NCBI GenBank assembly: GCA_023254015.1
Contig: JALQYS010000496.1
Coordinates: 1 to 6,317 of the forward strand
DNA from: Paracoccaceae bacterium
GTDB taxonomy: Bacteria; Pseudomonadota; Alphaproteobacteria; Rhodobacterales; Rhodobacteraceae
Length of the DNA stretch: 6,317 bases
Direction of reading: 5' to 3'
Position 1 is the first letter of the stretch. Every line of letters starts with the position of its first letter. The notes under the pieces are model-generated. The model did no database searches, was not told the origin of the DNA, and worked only from the letters and a program-made list of their open reading frames with translations. Below are positions 1 to 5,440 of this stretch, piece by piece. Both the position numbers and the translations under genes were made by a program.

Positions 1-39
1 ATCCTCGGTCGAGACGCGCGCATAGCCGATCAGGGGCAT
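1..39 (-). CDS. Serine recombinase (resolvase/invertase family), N-terminal fragment cut by the window edge
   Basis: The minus strand from base 39 reads MPLIGYARVSTED and is still open at base 1. The G-Y-x-R-V-S-T motif is the hallmark N-terminus of the small serine recombinases (Tn3-type resolvases, DNA invertases and plasmid multimer resolvases), in which the serine after RV is the nucleophile that attacks DNA; here that is Ser10. Only 13 codons are visible, so length, C-terminal HTH and subfamily cannot be judged. The ATG at 39-37 is the natural start because family members begin only a few residues before the motif. No good Shine-Dalgarno sequence is seen. A promoter-like sequence and dyads lie just upstream, which fits an autoregulated resolvase gene. 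It may serve plasmid or transposon multimer resolution, but that is inference. Confidence 0.62.
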   Translation of the reverse strand, partial: MPLIGYARVSTED

Positions 40-49
40 CAAAACAGGC

Positions 50-94
50 CGTTTGCAATTTCATATACTACTAATAAACGACCGTTTGTAAACG
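50..94. repeat. CGTTT/AAACG dyad repeats, possible resolvase res/operator subsites
   Basis: Bases 83-94 read CGTTTGTAAACG, with 5-bp arms around a 2-bp centre. Next to it, CGTTT at 50-54 and AAACG at 76-80 form the ends of a second, 31-bp imperfect dyad with an AT-rich middle. Small serine recombinases bind res sites made of several inversely repeated subsites of roughly this size immediately upstream of their own gene. Location and arm repetition fit that arrangement, but the sites do not match a res consensus I can name. The dyads could equally be operators for another regulator. Confidence 0.3.
65..92 (-). promoter_or_regulatory. Putative sigma-70-type promoter for the recombinase
   Basis: On the minus strand TTTACA (87-92, five of six matches to TTGACA) is followed after 16 bp by TAGTAT (65-70, four of six matches to TATAAT). 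Transcription would start near base 58, about 20 bases before the recombinase ATG. Both hexamers fall in or beside the CGTTT/AAACG dyads at 50-94, so the recombinase could repress itself by binding there. The assignment rests on consensus matching only. Confidence 0.35.
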
Positions 95-242
95 CGCGCA
101 AGAGGTGTCTCCGTCGTCGCGCTTAGTTCGGGAAGCCTTTAATCTCTGGGCTGAAGCCCACGAGAGGTGCTCCATAGCTATGAAGAAGACAGGATCCTCG
201 GCCGCCTCTATAGTAGAAGGAAACGCAGGCTACCAAAGTCCA

Positions 243-271
243 TCGCCAAGCGCGCATAATTGCCGTATAAT
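243..271 (+). promoter_or_regulatory. Promoter with perfect TATAAT box placed for a leaderless transcript
   Basis: A perfect TATAAT lies at 266-271. Seventeen base pairs upstream, TCGCCA (243-248) matches TTGACA at four of six positions. Counting seven bases on from the -10 box puts the transcription start at or within a base of the ATG at 278, so the mRNA would have no 5' leader. This agrees with the lack of any Shine-Dalgarno sequence before that ATG. Direct repeats CGCGCAT at 251-257 and 273-279 bracket the -10 box and could be a binding site for a regulator, perhaps the downstream HTH protein. Confidence 0.45.
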
Positions 272-277
272 ACGCGC

Positions 278-1513
278 ATGAGCCGCTTTCGCCAAACATA
301 CATGGACGACGACGGGGTGCCTTTTGAGGACATGGAGGCGTCCGAGGACAGGGATGACGCTGACCTCTGGTTCCTGCCAGGGCCGATGGAGGACGAACCG
401 GATTACCTGCCTCCCGGACCTGCACCTGAGCCGAAGGAATCCGATGTCGTCGATGCCTGGCGCGCGGCCGAGGCCGGGCAGGCGGCGCAGCTCGCCCGTG
501 TTGCTGCGCGCCTGGGGATCCTCGATGAACGCCTGCGCCGCGGCCCGGCTGGCTGGCGGCAACGGCTCGCCATGATCGAAGCCGCGGATCTCAGCTGGTT
601 GACGCAGGACCGGATTGGACTCGACCGGCTGTCACTCTACATGGCGCTGCGGGTTTCGACAGTAACGGATGATGCGCAGGCGCTGTACCGGATCGGCTGG
701 ACCATGCGGCGGCTGATCGGCGGACCCGCGCCGTTGGCGCGTCGGTCAGGTGTGGGCGACCTCGAGACCTTCCTTGATCGGCGCGCCCGTCCGGGGCAGG
801 GGGAGCGTCTCGACGAGGCTAAGGCTCCCTCGCGCATGGTCGAGATGGCAGAGCGGGAAGCCTTCGATGACCGGGCCGCCGGATGGCTCGCGATGATGGA
901 TCAGGCCGAAGACCTCCACCCCGTAGCGCGGGCCTGCATGGGTTTTCATCTCTGGCACGTCGCGGAGCTTTCACCGGTCGATGACCCGCTGGAGGCCGCA
1001 GTGACGGCTGCGCGTGTCGCGATCGCCGATCTCGCGCCGTCGGGGAGCGCGCCCGGCGCGATCTTCGCCCCCATCGCCATGGGTGGGGGAGGGGGCTTCC
1101 GCGCGATCGGGGACCCGCCCGCCCGGTTAGCGCGCTGGCTGAACGCGATGGAGAGCGCGACATTCGCAGCCCTGCGCCGGCTCGAGGAGATCGAGGCTTG
1201 GGCGGCTGCCGCAGAGCGCGTGATGGCTCCCCTCTCGGGCAAGACGCCACCGATGCTGCGGAACCTCTTCGCAAGCTGGCCGCTGGTCTCAGCACAGATG
1301 GCCGAGAAACTGACAGGCACGCATCGGGCAACGGTTCAGCGCAACATCGACTGGATGGACGAGCAGGGCCTCATTCGGGAGGTTACGGGGCAGGGACGAT
1401 ACCGAATGTGGCGGATCGTCGAGCCGCGCTCAACAGAGGCAAATTCGATGCCCGAAAGGCATGATGAGCTGCTGGCTGAAGATTTCTTCGATGTGCTGGC
1501 CGCGCTCCAGTGA
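278..1513 (+). CDS. HTH_13-type winged-helix DNA-binding protein of plasmid type (RHE_PE00001/DUF1612-like)
   Basis: A 411-residue protein. Its C-terminal region, about residues 329-379, reads as a winged HTH: a helix (NLFASWPLVS), a helix with AEKLTGTH, the recognition helix RATVQRNIDWMDEQGLI, then a wing ending GQGRYRMWRI. That pattern (PLVSA..., G-x-G-R-x-R-x-W at the end) is what I recall from the DUF1612/HTH_13 proteins on rhizobial and rhodobacterial plasmids; the middle, including a LARRSGVGDLETFLDRR segment, is mostly helical and less recognisable. The first 60 residues are very acidic. A glycine run occurs at about 269-273. The ATG at 278 is chosen because a TATAAT box ends seven bases before it; a TTG at 260 (inside the promoter) and an ATG at 302 are alternatives, none with a ribosome site. 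Role unknown: likely a transcriptional or plasmid-linked regulator. The gene is convergent with the remnant that follows, 18 bp apart. Confidence 0.68.
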   Translation: MSRFRQTYMDDDGVPFEDMEASEDRDDADLWFLPGPMEDEPDYLPPGPAPEPKESDVVDAWRAAEAGQAAQLARVAARLGILDERLRRGPAGWRQRLAMIEAADLSWLTQDRIGLDRLSLYMALRVSTVTDDAQALYRIGWTMRRLIGGPAPLARRSGVGDLETFLDRRARPGQGERLDEAKAPSRMVEMAEREAFDDRAAGWLAMMDQAEDLHPVARACMGFHLWHVAELSPVDDPLEAAVTAARVAIADLAPSGSAPGAIFAPIAMGGGGGFRAIGDPPARLARWLNAMESATFAALRRLEEIEAWAAAAERVMAPLSGKTPPMLRNLFASWPLVSAQMAEKLTGTHRATVQRNIDWMDEQGLIREVTGQGRYRMWRIVEPRSTEANSMPERHDELLAEDFFDVLAALQ

Positions 1514-1531
1514 TCCCCGGATATTTTTCCT

Positions 1532-1685
1532 TCAGGCTTCCGCGTCCCGCAGCTCTCGCAGAGCAGCCAGATAGCGGTTCATGCGGCGCATGTCCTTTTC
1601 GGTCAGTGCCGACAGTCGCGAAGCGTTCAGGTTGTCGAGGATGTCGGCCGTTTTGACCCGGCGCGCGATCTTGTTACCCTTACTG
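1532..1685 (-). pseudogene. 3' remnant of an HD-type (p)ppGpp hydrolase-like phosphohydrolase
   Basis: Read on the minus strand, the last 50 or so codons before the TGA at 1534-1532 contain NKIARRVKTADILDNL followed by SRLSALTEKD and RYLAALRELRD. This matches the C-terminal end of bacterial HD-domain hydrolases related to RelA/SpoT hydrolases, where ARRVKLADLxDN carries the conserved Asp of the last HD-fold helices. The rest of the protein, including the HD metal site, is missing. Upstream, the open frame continues to 1942 only as the shadow of the isochorismatase-like gene and has no homology I recognise. The join lies near 1685-1705, a few bases beyond that gene's stop codon. It looks like a deletion or recombination scar rather than a working gene. 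The family call is from memory of the motif. Confidence 0.45.
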
Positions 1686-1707
1686 AGGTAGAGCGTTGAG
1701 GGTCTGC

Positions 1708-2238
1708 CTACCTCACGAGATCGAGAACGGGCTTGAAGTGCTCGTGCCGGGACGATTGAAGCCATTCGAACAGAACCATCTCGGTTGTCACGAGATCCGC
1801 TCCATGCCTTGCCATCCGGTTCAGCGCAGCGTCCCGGTTGCCAGATGTCCGCGAACCAATCGCGTCGCTGGTAACGGCCACATCCCGGCCTTGCGCCAAC
1901 AGACCGAGGACGGTCTGCATCACGCAGACATGTGCTTCGCACCCCACCACGATCACTTTCGCTGCATCAGGAAGCAGTTCCATAAAGCCCGGCTCTTCGC
2001 AGGCATCGAACGTATCCTTGAAGACCGTTCTAGCGTGACCAGTTGCCAATTCGGGAACGGTGGAGCCCAAGCCATTTGGATTCTGTTCGGTCACCAGCGT
2101 CGGCACGTCCAACAACCGAGATGCCATGAGGAGTTTCGTGGCATTGCCCACCACCTCCTTCTCGTTGGCAATTGCGGGCATGAGGCGGGACTGAATATCG
2201 ATCACCAGCAGGACTGAAGACGGCAGCTGTATCTTCAC
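1708..2238 (-). CDS. Isochorismatase-family cysteine hydrolase
   Basis: A 176-residue cytosolic protein of normal length for single-domain isochorismatase-like hydrolases (nicotinamidase, YcaC, ISOC1/2 relatives). The catalytic triad is visible: Asp14 in LLVIDIQSRL, Lys74 in TVFKDTFDAC, and nucleophilic Cys105 in GCEAHVCVMQT, with the cis-peptide region just before it. The TEQNPNGLGSTVPEL segment (51-64) resembles the ISOC-like branch. Members hydrolyse amide, carbamate or vinyl-ether bonds; the substrate here is unknown. The GTG start at 2238 overlaps the TetR stop codon (GTGA), and the sequence GGGAGAAGG lies about 10 bases before it inside the upstream gene, so translation is probably coupled. 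Its context with a TetR regulator and a divergent flavoprotein suggests a catabolic or detoxifying step. The C-terminus FKPVLDLVR is typical of the family, so the gene appears complete. Confidence 0.88.
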   Translation of the reverse strand: MKIQLPSSVLLVIDIQSRLMPAIANEKEVVGNATKLLMASRLLDVPTLVTEQNPNGLGSTVPELATGHARTVFKDTFDACEEPGFMELLPDAAKVIVVGCEAHVCVMQTVLGLLAQGRDVAVTSDAIGSRTSGNRDAALNRMARHGADLVTTEMVLFEWLQSSRHEHFKPVLDLVR

Positions 2239-2873
2239 GTCGAAACCCTTCTCCCAATCTCACGAAGTTTGCTCTCGGCGAAAACGGTCATGAGAGCTTC
2301 TGGTGCTGCGTTGAACATCTTGATCCGGCCGGTGTGCAGAAGCAGTAGCAAGCCGGCCGCATGAGCAAAAACATCGACCATCAGGAGATCGGCATCCCGC
2401 TGCGGGACACCGAGGTCTGACGCAGCATCGGCTATTGGCCGGAGAGCGTTTTCCAGCGCCTTGTTGAGTTCGGTATCGGTTTCCCTACTCAGACCGGCAG
2501 GCTTCATGCCGCCACGGAAAAGGTAGAAACCCAGATCGAGCTCTTGGGCATTTTGGGCGTAGTAGTGATAGAACGCCATGGCCGCAGCGCGGAACCTGTT
2601 CGCGGGATCGTCTAGCCCCGCGAGCTTCCTAACGACTTCGGTCTGCAGGGCTGTCAGCGACAACCGCAGCAGCTCCGCGTAGATGGCTTCTTTCGATGAG
2701 AAATGGAAATAGAGCGCGGCTGGCGTGTATCCCGCCTTCGCCGCGATGGCGCGTAGGCTTGCCCCTTCCAGCCCTTCGGACGCGAAGACCTCTCGTGCCG
2801 CATCTAGGATGAGCTGTCGCTTGCTCTCCGCAAGTGATTGTTTTCTTTTTGTTTTCTGATTTGACACGGGCAC
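2235..2873 (-). CDS. TetR/AcrR-family transcriptional regulator
   Basis: A 212-residue protein with a classic TetR N-terminal HTH: helix 1 LILDAAREVFASEG (21-34), helix 2 ASLRAIAAKAG (38-48) and the recognition helix ending TPAALYFHFSSKEAIYAELL (50-69). The C-terminal part (about 80-205) is helical and would hold the ligand pocket and dimer interface; it contains NRFRAAAMAFYHYY and DVFAHAAGLLLLLHTGR. Two GTG starts are possible, 2873 and 2867. AAGGAG lies about 10 bases before the first, and GAGG about 5 bases before the second. The basic stretch KTKRKQS precedes the HTH. The gene is the first of an operon with the hydrolase and divergent from the flavoprotein, whose shared 93-bp intergenic region carries two candidate operators, so it probably represses both directions until a ligand binds. 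The ligand is unknown. Confidence 0.92.
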   Translation of the reverse strand: MPVSNQKTKRKQSLAESKRQLILDAAREVFASEGLEGASLRAIAAKAGYTPAALYFHFSSKEAIYAELLRLSLTALQTEVVRKLAGLDDPANRFRAAAMAFYHYYAQNAQELDLGFYLFRGGMKPAGLSRETDTELNKALENALRPIADAASDLGVPQRDADLLMVDVFAHAAGLLLLLHTGRIKMFNAAPEALMTVFAESKLREIGRRVST

Positions 2874-2896
2874 CTCAAGGAATCTCCTTGACGAAC

Positions 2897-2925
2897 GTTC
2901 TAACAGTGTTCGATAACTTGAACAA
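2897..2925 (-). promoter_or_regulatory. Putative promoter of the TetR-hydrolase operon
   Basis: On the minus strand TTGTTC (2920-2925) and TAGAAC (2897-2902) are separated by 17 bp. They are weak matches to the -35 and -10 consensus. Transcription would begin near 2890, giving a very short leader that starts with the AAGGAG ribosome site (2884-2889). The -10 box overlaps the left operator dyad, as expected for autorepression. Confidence 0.3.
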
Positions 2926-2943
2926 GAATCTAACGGTGTTCAA
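2899..2943. promoter_or_regulatory. Two 15-bp dyads 30 bp apart, probable TetR operators
   Basis: TCTAACAGTGTTCGA (2899-2913) and TCTAACGGTGTTCAA (2929-2943) share 12 of their first 13 bases. Each is an imperfect palindrome around AAC-N3-GTT, and their centres are exactly 30 bp apart, close to three helical turns. A further TTGAAC (2918-2923) pairs with GTTCAA (2938-2943), and GAACGTTC (2893-2900) is a perfect 8-bp palindrome overlapping the left site. The left dyad overlaps the regulator's own -10 box, and the right one lies 24 bp before the flavoprotein ATG. The sites fit a TetR dimer or pair of dimers; binding by this particular regulator is inferred from position. Confidence 0.6.
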
Positions 2944-2966
2944 ATTCTACTATAAGGGAAAAGAGC

Positions 2967-4508
2967 ATGCTGATGACCGCATCGGACTATCGGGACTCTC
3001 TGAGGTCTTACTCGCCACGCGTTTTTATCAACGGAAACCGGGTCGAAAGCGTTGCCGATGAACCGCTCCTTGCACCCGGGATCAACGGGGTGGGAGTAAC
3101 CTATGACTTTGCTCACCTTCGCGAGCACAAGGATCTGATGACGGCCGAGCAGTCGACCAGCGGTCGGACCGTGAACCGGATGCTGCATATCAACACGTCG
3201 TCGGATGATCTGTTGAAGAAGCTCGAAGCCGTCCGACTGGTCTGCAAGGTCTCCGGGTGCGCGCAACGCTACCTCAGCCATGATGCCCTAAACGGGATCT
3301 ATCAGGCGACCTATCGAACCGACGCCAACCACGGGACCGATTATTCGCAACGCTTCCTCGCCTATTTGCATGACGTGCAGGACCGCGATCTCACGCTGGG
3401 CATCGCCATGACCGACGCAAAAGGCGACAGATCGAAACGGCCCGGTCAACAGGCGAACCCCGACGTCTATGTTCACATCAAGGAACGGCGGCCGGACGGG
3501 ATCGTGATCTCGGGCACCAAGGCGATCGTTACAGGCGCCCCTTACATGCACGAGTTTCTCGTGATGCCGTGCCGCACCCACACGAAAGAGGATGCTGACT
3601 TTGCCGTCTGCTGCGCAGTGCCCTGCGACGCGCCCGGCGTGACGATCGTGGCGCGTCCGGCGGGACGGCCCGGCGAAGCCGCGGCGAAGTTCTCCGCCAA
3701 ATACGGGCAGTCCACCGGGGTCGTGATCTTCGAGGATGTGTTCGTTCCGCATGAGCGTGTCTTTCTTGCCGGGGAATATGAGGAAGGCGGATTCATGACT
3801 ACCTCCTATGCGAACCATCACCGGCATTCCTGTATCGGGGCGCGGGCCGGTTTTGGCGATCTTCTGATCGGGGCCGGTGCCCTCATGATTGACGCCAATG
3901 GCCTGGATGCCGACCGGCACGGACATATCCGCGAGGCGATGGTCGATCTGATCACAATCACGGAAGGCTTCTATGCCTGCGGCGTCGCGGCCTCGGTCTA
4001 TTTCGAGCAGGATCCCGTCGGCTCTGTGATGCCGGACGCCGTCTTCTCAAACATCGGCAAATTGCTTCTGGCGACGAAGATCTACGATATGCACAAGGTG
4101 GCGCACTACGTTTCCGGCGGGCTGATCGTTGCGCTGCCCGGGCCGGATGAGGACCACAACCCTGAAACGAAAGCTTCCTTGTCCGCGGTCCTGGGAGGAC
4201 GCGCCGACATCCCGATGGAGCGCCGGATGGAAGTTTCGCGGATGATCGAGGACCTGACCGTTTCGAACCAGGGCGGATGGTACTCGGTGATCTCCCTGCA
4301 CGGAGGTGGATCGCCCGAGGCGATGAAGCGCGAAATCTGGCGGAACTACCCGGTTGCCGAGCGAAAGGAGCTGGTGAATGACCTGTTGGATCGGGGCGTT
4401 CTGGCGGAAGGCCGCAAAGTCTCGCGTCAGCCCGGGCGCTGCTGTGCGACCGGGTGCCAGGCACCAGCGAAGGCCACAGGGGGTGCCGAGGCGGTACTGC
4501 CGAGGTAG
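2967..4508 (+). CDS. HpaB/4-hydroxybutyryl-CoA dehydratase-fold flavoprotein lacking the full Fe-S site
   Basis: A 513-residue cytosolic enzyme of the 4-hydroxyphenylacetate 3-hydroxylase superfamily (acyl-CoA dehydrogenase-like fold, FAD). It aligns almost end to end with 4-hydroxybutyryl-CoA dehydratase (AbfD) as I recall it: both begin MLMTA, and share TINR/TVNR near 70, GAMTDPKGDR/GIAMTDAKGDR (145-155), VTG at 188-190, HRxS at 285-288, HGxGSP at 445-450. Against AbfD numbering, Cys99 and His292 are kept (Cys98, His285), but Cys103 is Tyr102, Cys299 is Ala292, Glu257 is Thr250, Tyr296 is Cys289, Lys300 is Arg293 and Glu455 is Ile442. A [4Fe-4S] dehydratase is therefore unlikely. It may be an FADH2-dependent monooxygenase, but no HpaC-like reductase is present, or another flavin reaction. 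The C-terminus is about 30 residues longer than AbfD, with Cys492, Cys493 and Cys497. The start is supported by the family N-terminus and an AAGGGA a few bases upstream. Probably controlled by the divergent TetR. Confidence 0.85.
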   Translation: MLMTASDYRDSLRSYSPRVFINGNRVESVADEPLLAPGINGVGVTYDFAHLREHKDLMTAEQSTSGRTVNRMLHINTSSDDLLKKLEAVRLVCKVSGCAQRYLSHDALNGIYQATYRTDANHGTDYSQRFLAYLHDVQDRDLTLGIAMTDAKGDRSKRPGQQANPDVYVHIKERRPDGIVISGTKAIVTGAPYMHEFLVMPCRTHTKEDADFAVCCAVPCDAPGVTIVARPAGRPGEAAAKFSAKYGQSTGVVIFEDVFVPHERVFLAGEYEEGGFMTTSYANHHRHSCIGARAGFGDLLIGAGALMIDANGLDADRHGHIREAMVDLITITEGFYACGVAASVYFEQDPVGSVMPDAVFSNIGKLLLATKIYDMHKVAHYVSGGLIVALPGPDEDHNPETKASLSAVLGGRADIPMERRMEVSRMIEDLTVSNQGGWYSVISLHGGGSPEAMKREIWRNYPVAERKELVNDLLDRGVLAEGRKVSRQPGRCCATGCQAPAKATGGAEAVLPR

Positions 4509-4530
4509 ATAGCGCTGATTTTTGGAACAG

Positions 4531-4629
4531 TCATTCTGTGAAAAATGCCTGCTTTTCGACGAAGTTGGCTGTCCAAAGGAAGGGGAACGGGTGGCTTTCC
4601 ATCCAGGTCAGCATTTCATTGAGCTGAGC
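4531..4629 (-). pseudogene. Fragment of an AAA+ ATPase gene
   Basis: The minus strand from 4629 reads AQLNEMLTWMESHPFPFLWT followed by ANFVEK, then leaves recognisable sequence and stops at 4531. This matches a block I recall from Cdc48/FtsH-like AAA+ ATPases of accessory regions, where it follows Walker B and leads into the sensor-1 motif CTTN (here WTAN): the usual pattern is SQVNEMLTWME-x-HP-x-PF-x-CTTN. The upstream part of the gene is gone, replaced at about 4629/4630 by the truncated IS5 element, and the downstream part breaks off around 4552. The start and end given are the limits of the open stretch, of which about 4552-4629 shows similarity. The fragment has no function of its own. 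Confidence 0.5.
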
Positions 4630-5235
4630 CGTCGCGCGGCAGGCCCCCTCAACCTGTTGGTCGACAGCACAGGGATCAAGTTCTTAGACGATGGGGAATG
4701 GCTGGCGCGCAAGCATGGCACCCACCGCCGACGCCAGTATCGCAAGGTCCATCTGGCAATGGATACCGCCACCGGGGACATCTGCGCGGTGGAGTTCACC
4801 TCCAGCGACAAGGGTGACAGTCCCGTTCTGCCGGATCTCCTGGACCAGATCCCGCCCAATGAGACGATCGGCACCGTGACCGGAGACGGCGCGTTCGACA
4901 TGCGCCGCTGCCACACCGCGATCCTGGAGCGCGGCGGCACCGCGATCATCCCCATCCGCAAGAATGGGCGGCGATGGCGGGAGGATTGCCCCGCTGCCAA
5001 AGCCCGCAACGAGATCCGTCGCGCGACCCAACGTCTCGGCCGAACCATCTGGAAGCGCTGGACCGGCTATCATACCCGAAGTCGGGTCGAGGCGAAGATG
5101 CGATGCTTGAAGGCTTTTGGCGAGAGGATCGCATCACGTGACCCGGACCGCCAAACCGCCGAAATCCACATCCGAATTGCCCTCATGAACCGCTTTAACG
5201 CGCTCGGCACCGCCGAGATCGAACGCGTTGCCTGA
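4630..5235 (+). pseudogene. IS5-family (IS903-group) transposase, N-terminal third missing
   Basis: From about 4630 the plus strand encodes 201 residues of a DDE transposase: RRAAGPLNLLVDSTGIKF, GEWLARKHG, RKVHLAMD, GDGAFD, PIRKNGR, RWTGYHTRSRVEAKMRCLKA and a standard C-terminus NRFNALGTAEIERVA. The three acidic catalytic residues are present: Asp in LVDST, Asp in TGDGAF, and Glu in RVEAKM. Full-length relatives have about 300 residues; the first 100 or so, with the DNA-binding part and the motif leading to IPYRR, are absent. The frame is open upstream to 4522 (TTG), but those codons come from the antisense of the AAA+ fragment, not from a transposase. It is thus almost certainly inactive, though it could in principle be made as a fusion with a foreign N-terminus. 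Confidence 0.85.
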
Positions 5236-5273
5236 ACCAAAAGGGAAAAGGGGCTGCTCGCTCCGCCGCTGAC

Positions 5274-5288
5274 TTCTGCAACAACGCC
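5274..5288 (-). repeat. Right terminal inverted repeat of the IS5 remnant
   Basis: The sequence TTCTGCAACAACGCC reads outward as GGCGTTGTTGCAGAA, similar to the GGCTTTGTTGCA type termini of IS903-group elements as I recall them. It lies 38 bp past the transposase stop codon, a normal distance. The corresponding left copy is not present in the window. Confidence 0.55.
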
Positions 5289-5394
5289 GTGTAAGTTCTG
5301 GCAGGGGGTTTGTGTCCGATGTGCGGACAAAGCGCCAATTCGCTGCAGTTACTCGAACGACCGCTTCACGGTGAATCTAAATTCGTTCGGGAAA
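5289..5394. other. Non-coding stretch between the IS end and the ABM-gene terminator
   Basis: No gene is recognised. It holds a perfect hairpin, TGTCCG-ATGTG-CGGACA (5313-5329), and AT-richer DNA towards 5390. I could not match it to the missing upstream part of the AAA+ ATPase gene, so the DNA right of the IS does not obviously continue the target on its left. It is probably upstream or downstream flanking DNA of unknown origin. Confidence 0.4.
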
Positions 5395-5419
5395 GCGCCT
5401 GATGCGTTGCACCAGGCGC
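5395..5419 (-). terminator. Hairpin downstream of the ABM-domain gene, possible terminator
   Basis: GCGCCTG (5395-5401) pairs perfectly with CAGGCGC (5413-5419) around an 11-base loop, 21 bp after the stop codon of the minus-strand gene. On the minus strand the stem is followed by TTTC, a short U tract, so intrinsic termination would be weak. It may instead protect the mRNA 3' end. Confidence 0.45.
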
Positions 5420-5440
5420 CTCTTGTTCCGGCACATCGCG

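Larger units (their letters stand above)
4630..5288 (+). mobile_element. Left-truncated IS5-family insertion sequence remnant
   Basis: The element comprises the 3' part of the transposase, 53 bp of non-coding tail and a right end at about 5288. The left inverted repeat and about 350-400 bp of the element are missing, inferred from usual lengths of roughly 1.0 kb. The left edge lies inside the AAA+ ATPase remnant without a matching left terminus, pointing to a deletion or recombination after insertion. No target duplication can be checked because one end is lost. Confidence 0.7.

Noticed and set aside
260..277. TTG at 260 as start of the HTH-domain gene
   Set aside because: It would lie upstream of the expected transcription start set by TATAAT at 266-271 and has no Shine-Dalgarno sequence.
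105..281. Plus-strand open frame of 58 codons with a GTG start, ending in ATGA over the HTH gene's start; its middle vaguely recalls phage small terminase subunits
   Set aside because: Many ATA and GTA codons and mixed third positions are unlike the neighbouring GC-rich genes, there is no clear ribosome site, and the similarity is too weak to name.
819..1331. Long minus-strand open frame of 170 codons opposite the HTH gene
   Set aside because: Arg/Ser/Pro-rich composition typical of an antisense shadow of a GC-rich gene; no motif seen.
1696..2217. Plus-strand open frame opposite the isochorismatase-like gene
   Set aside because: The minus strand shows a complete enzyme with its catalytic triad; the plus frame is His/Cys-rich without recognisable motifs.
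2967..4508. Annotation as a true 4-hydroxybutyryl-CoA dehydratase
   Set aside because: Two Fe-S cysteine ligands and most catalytic residues are substituted.
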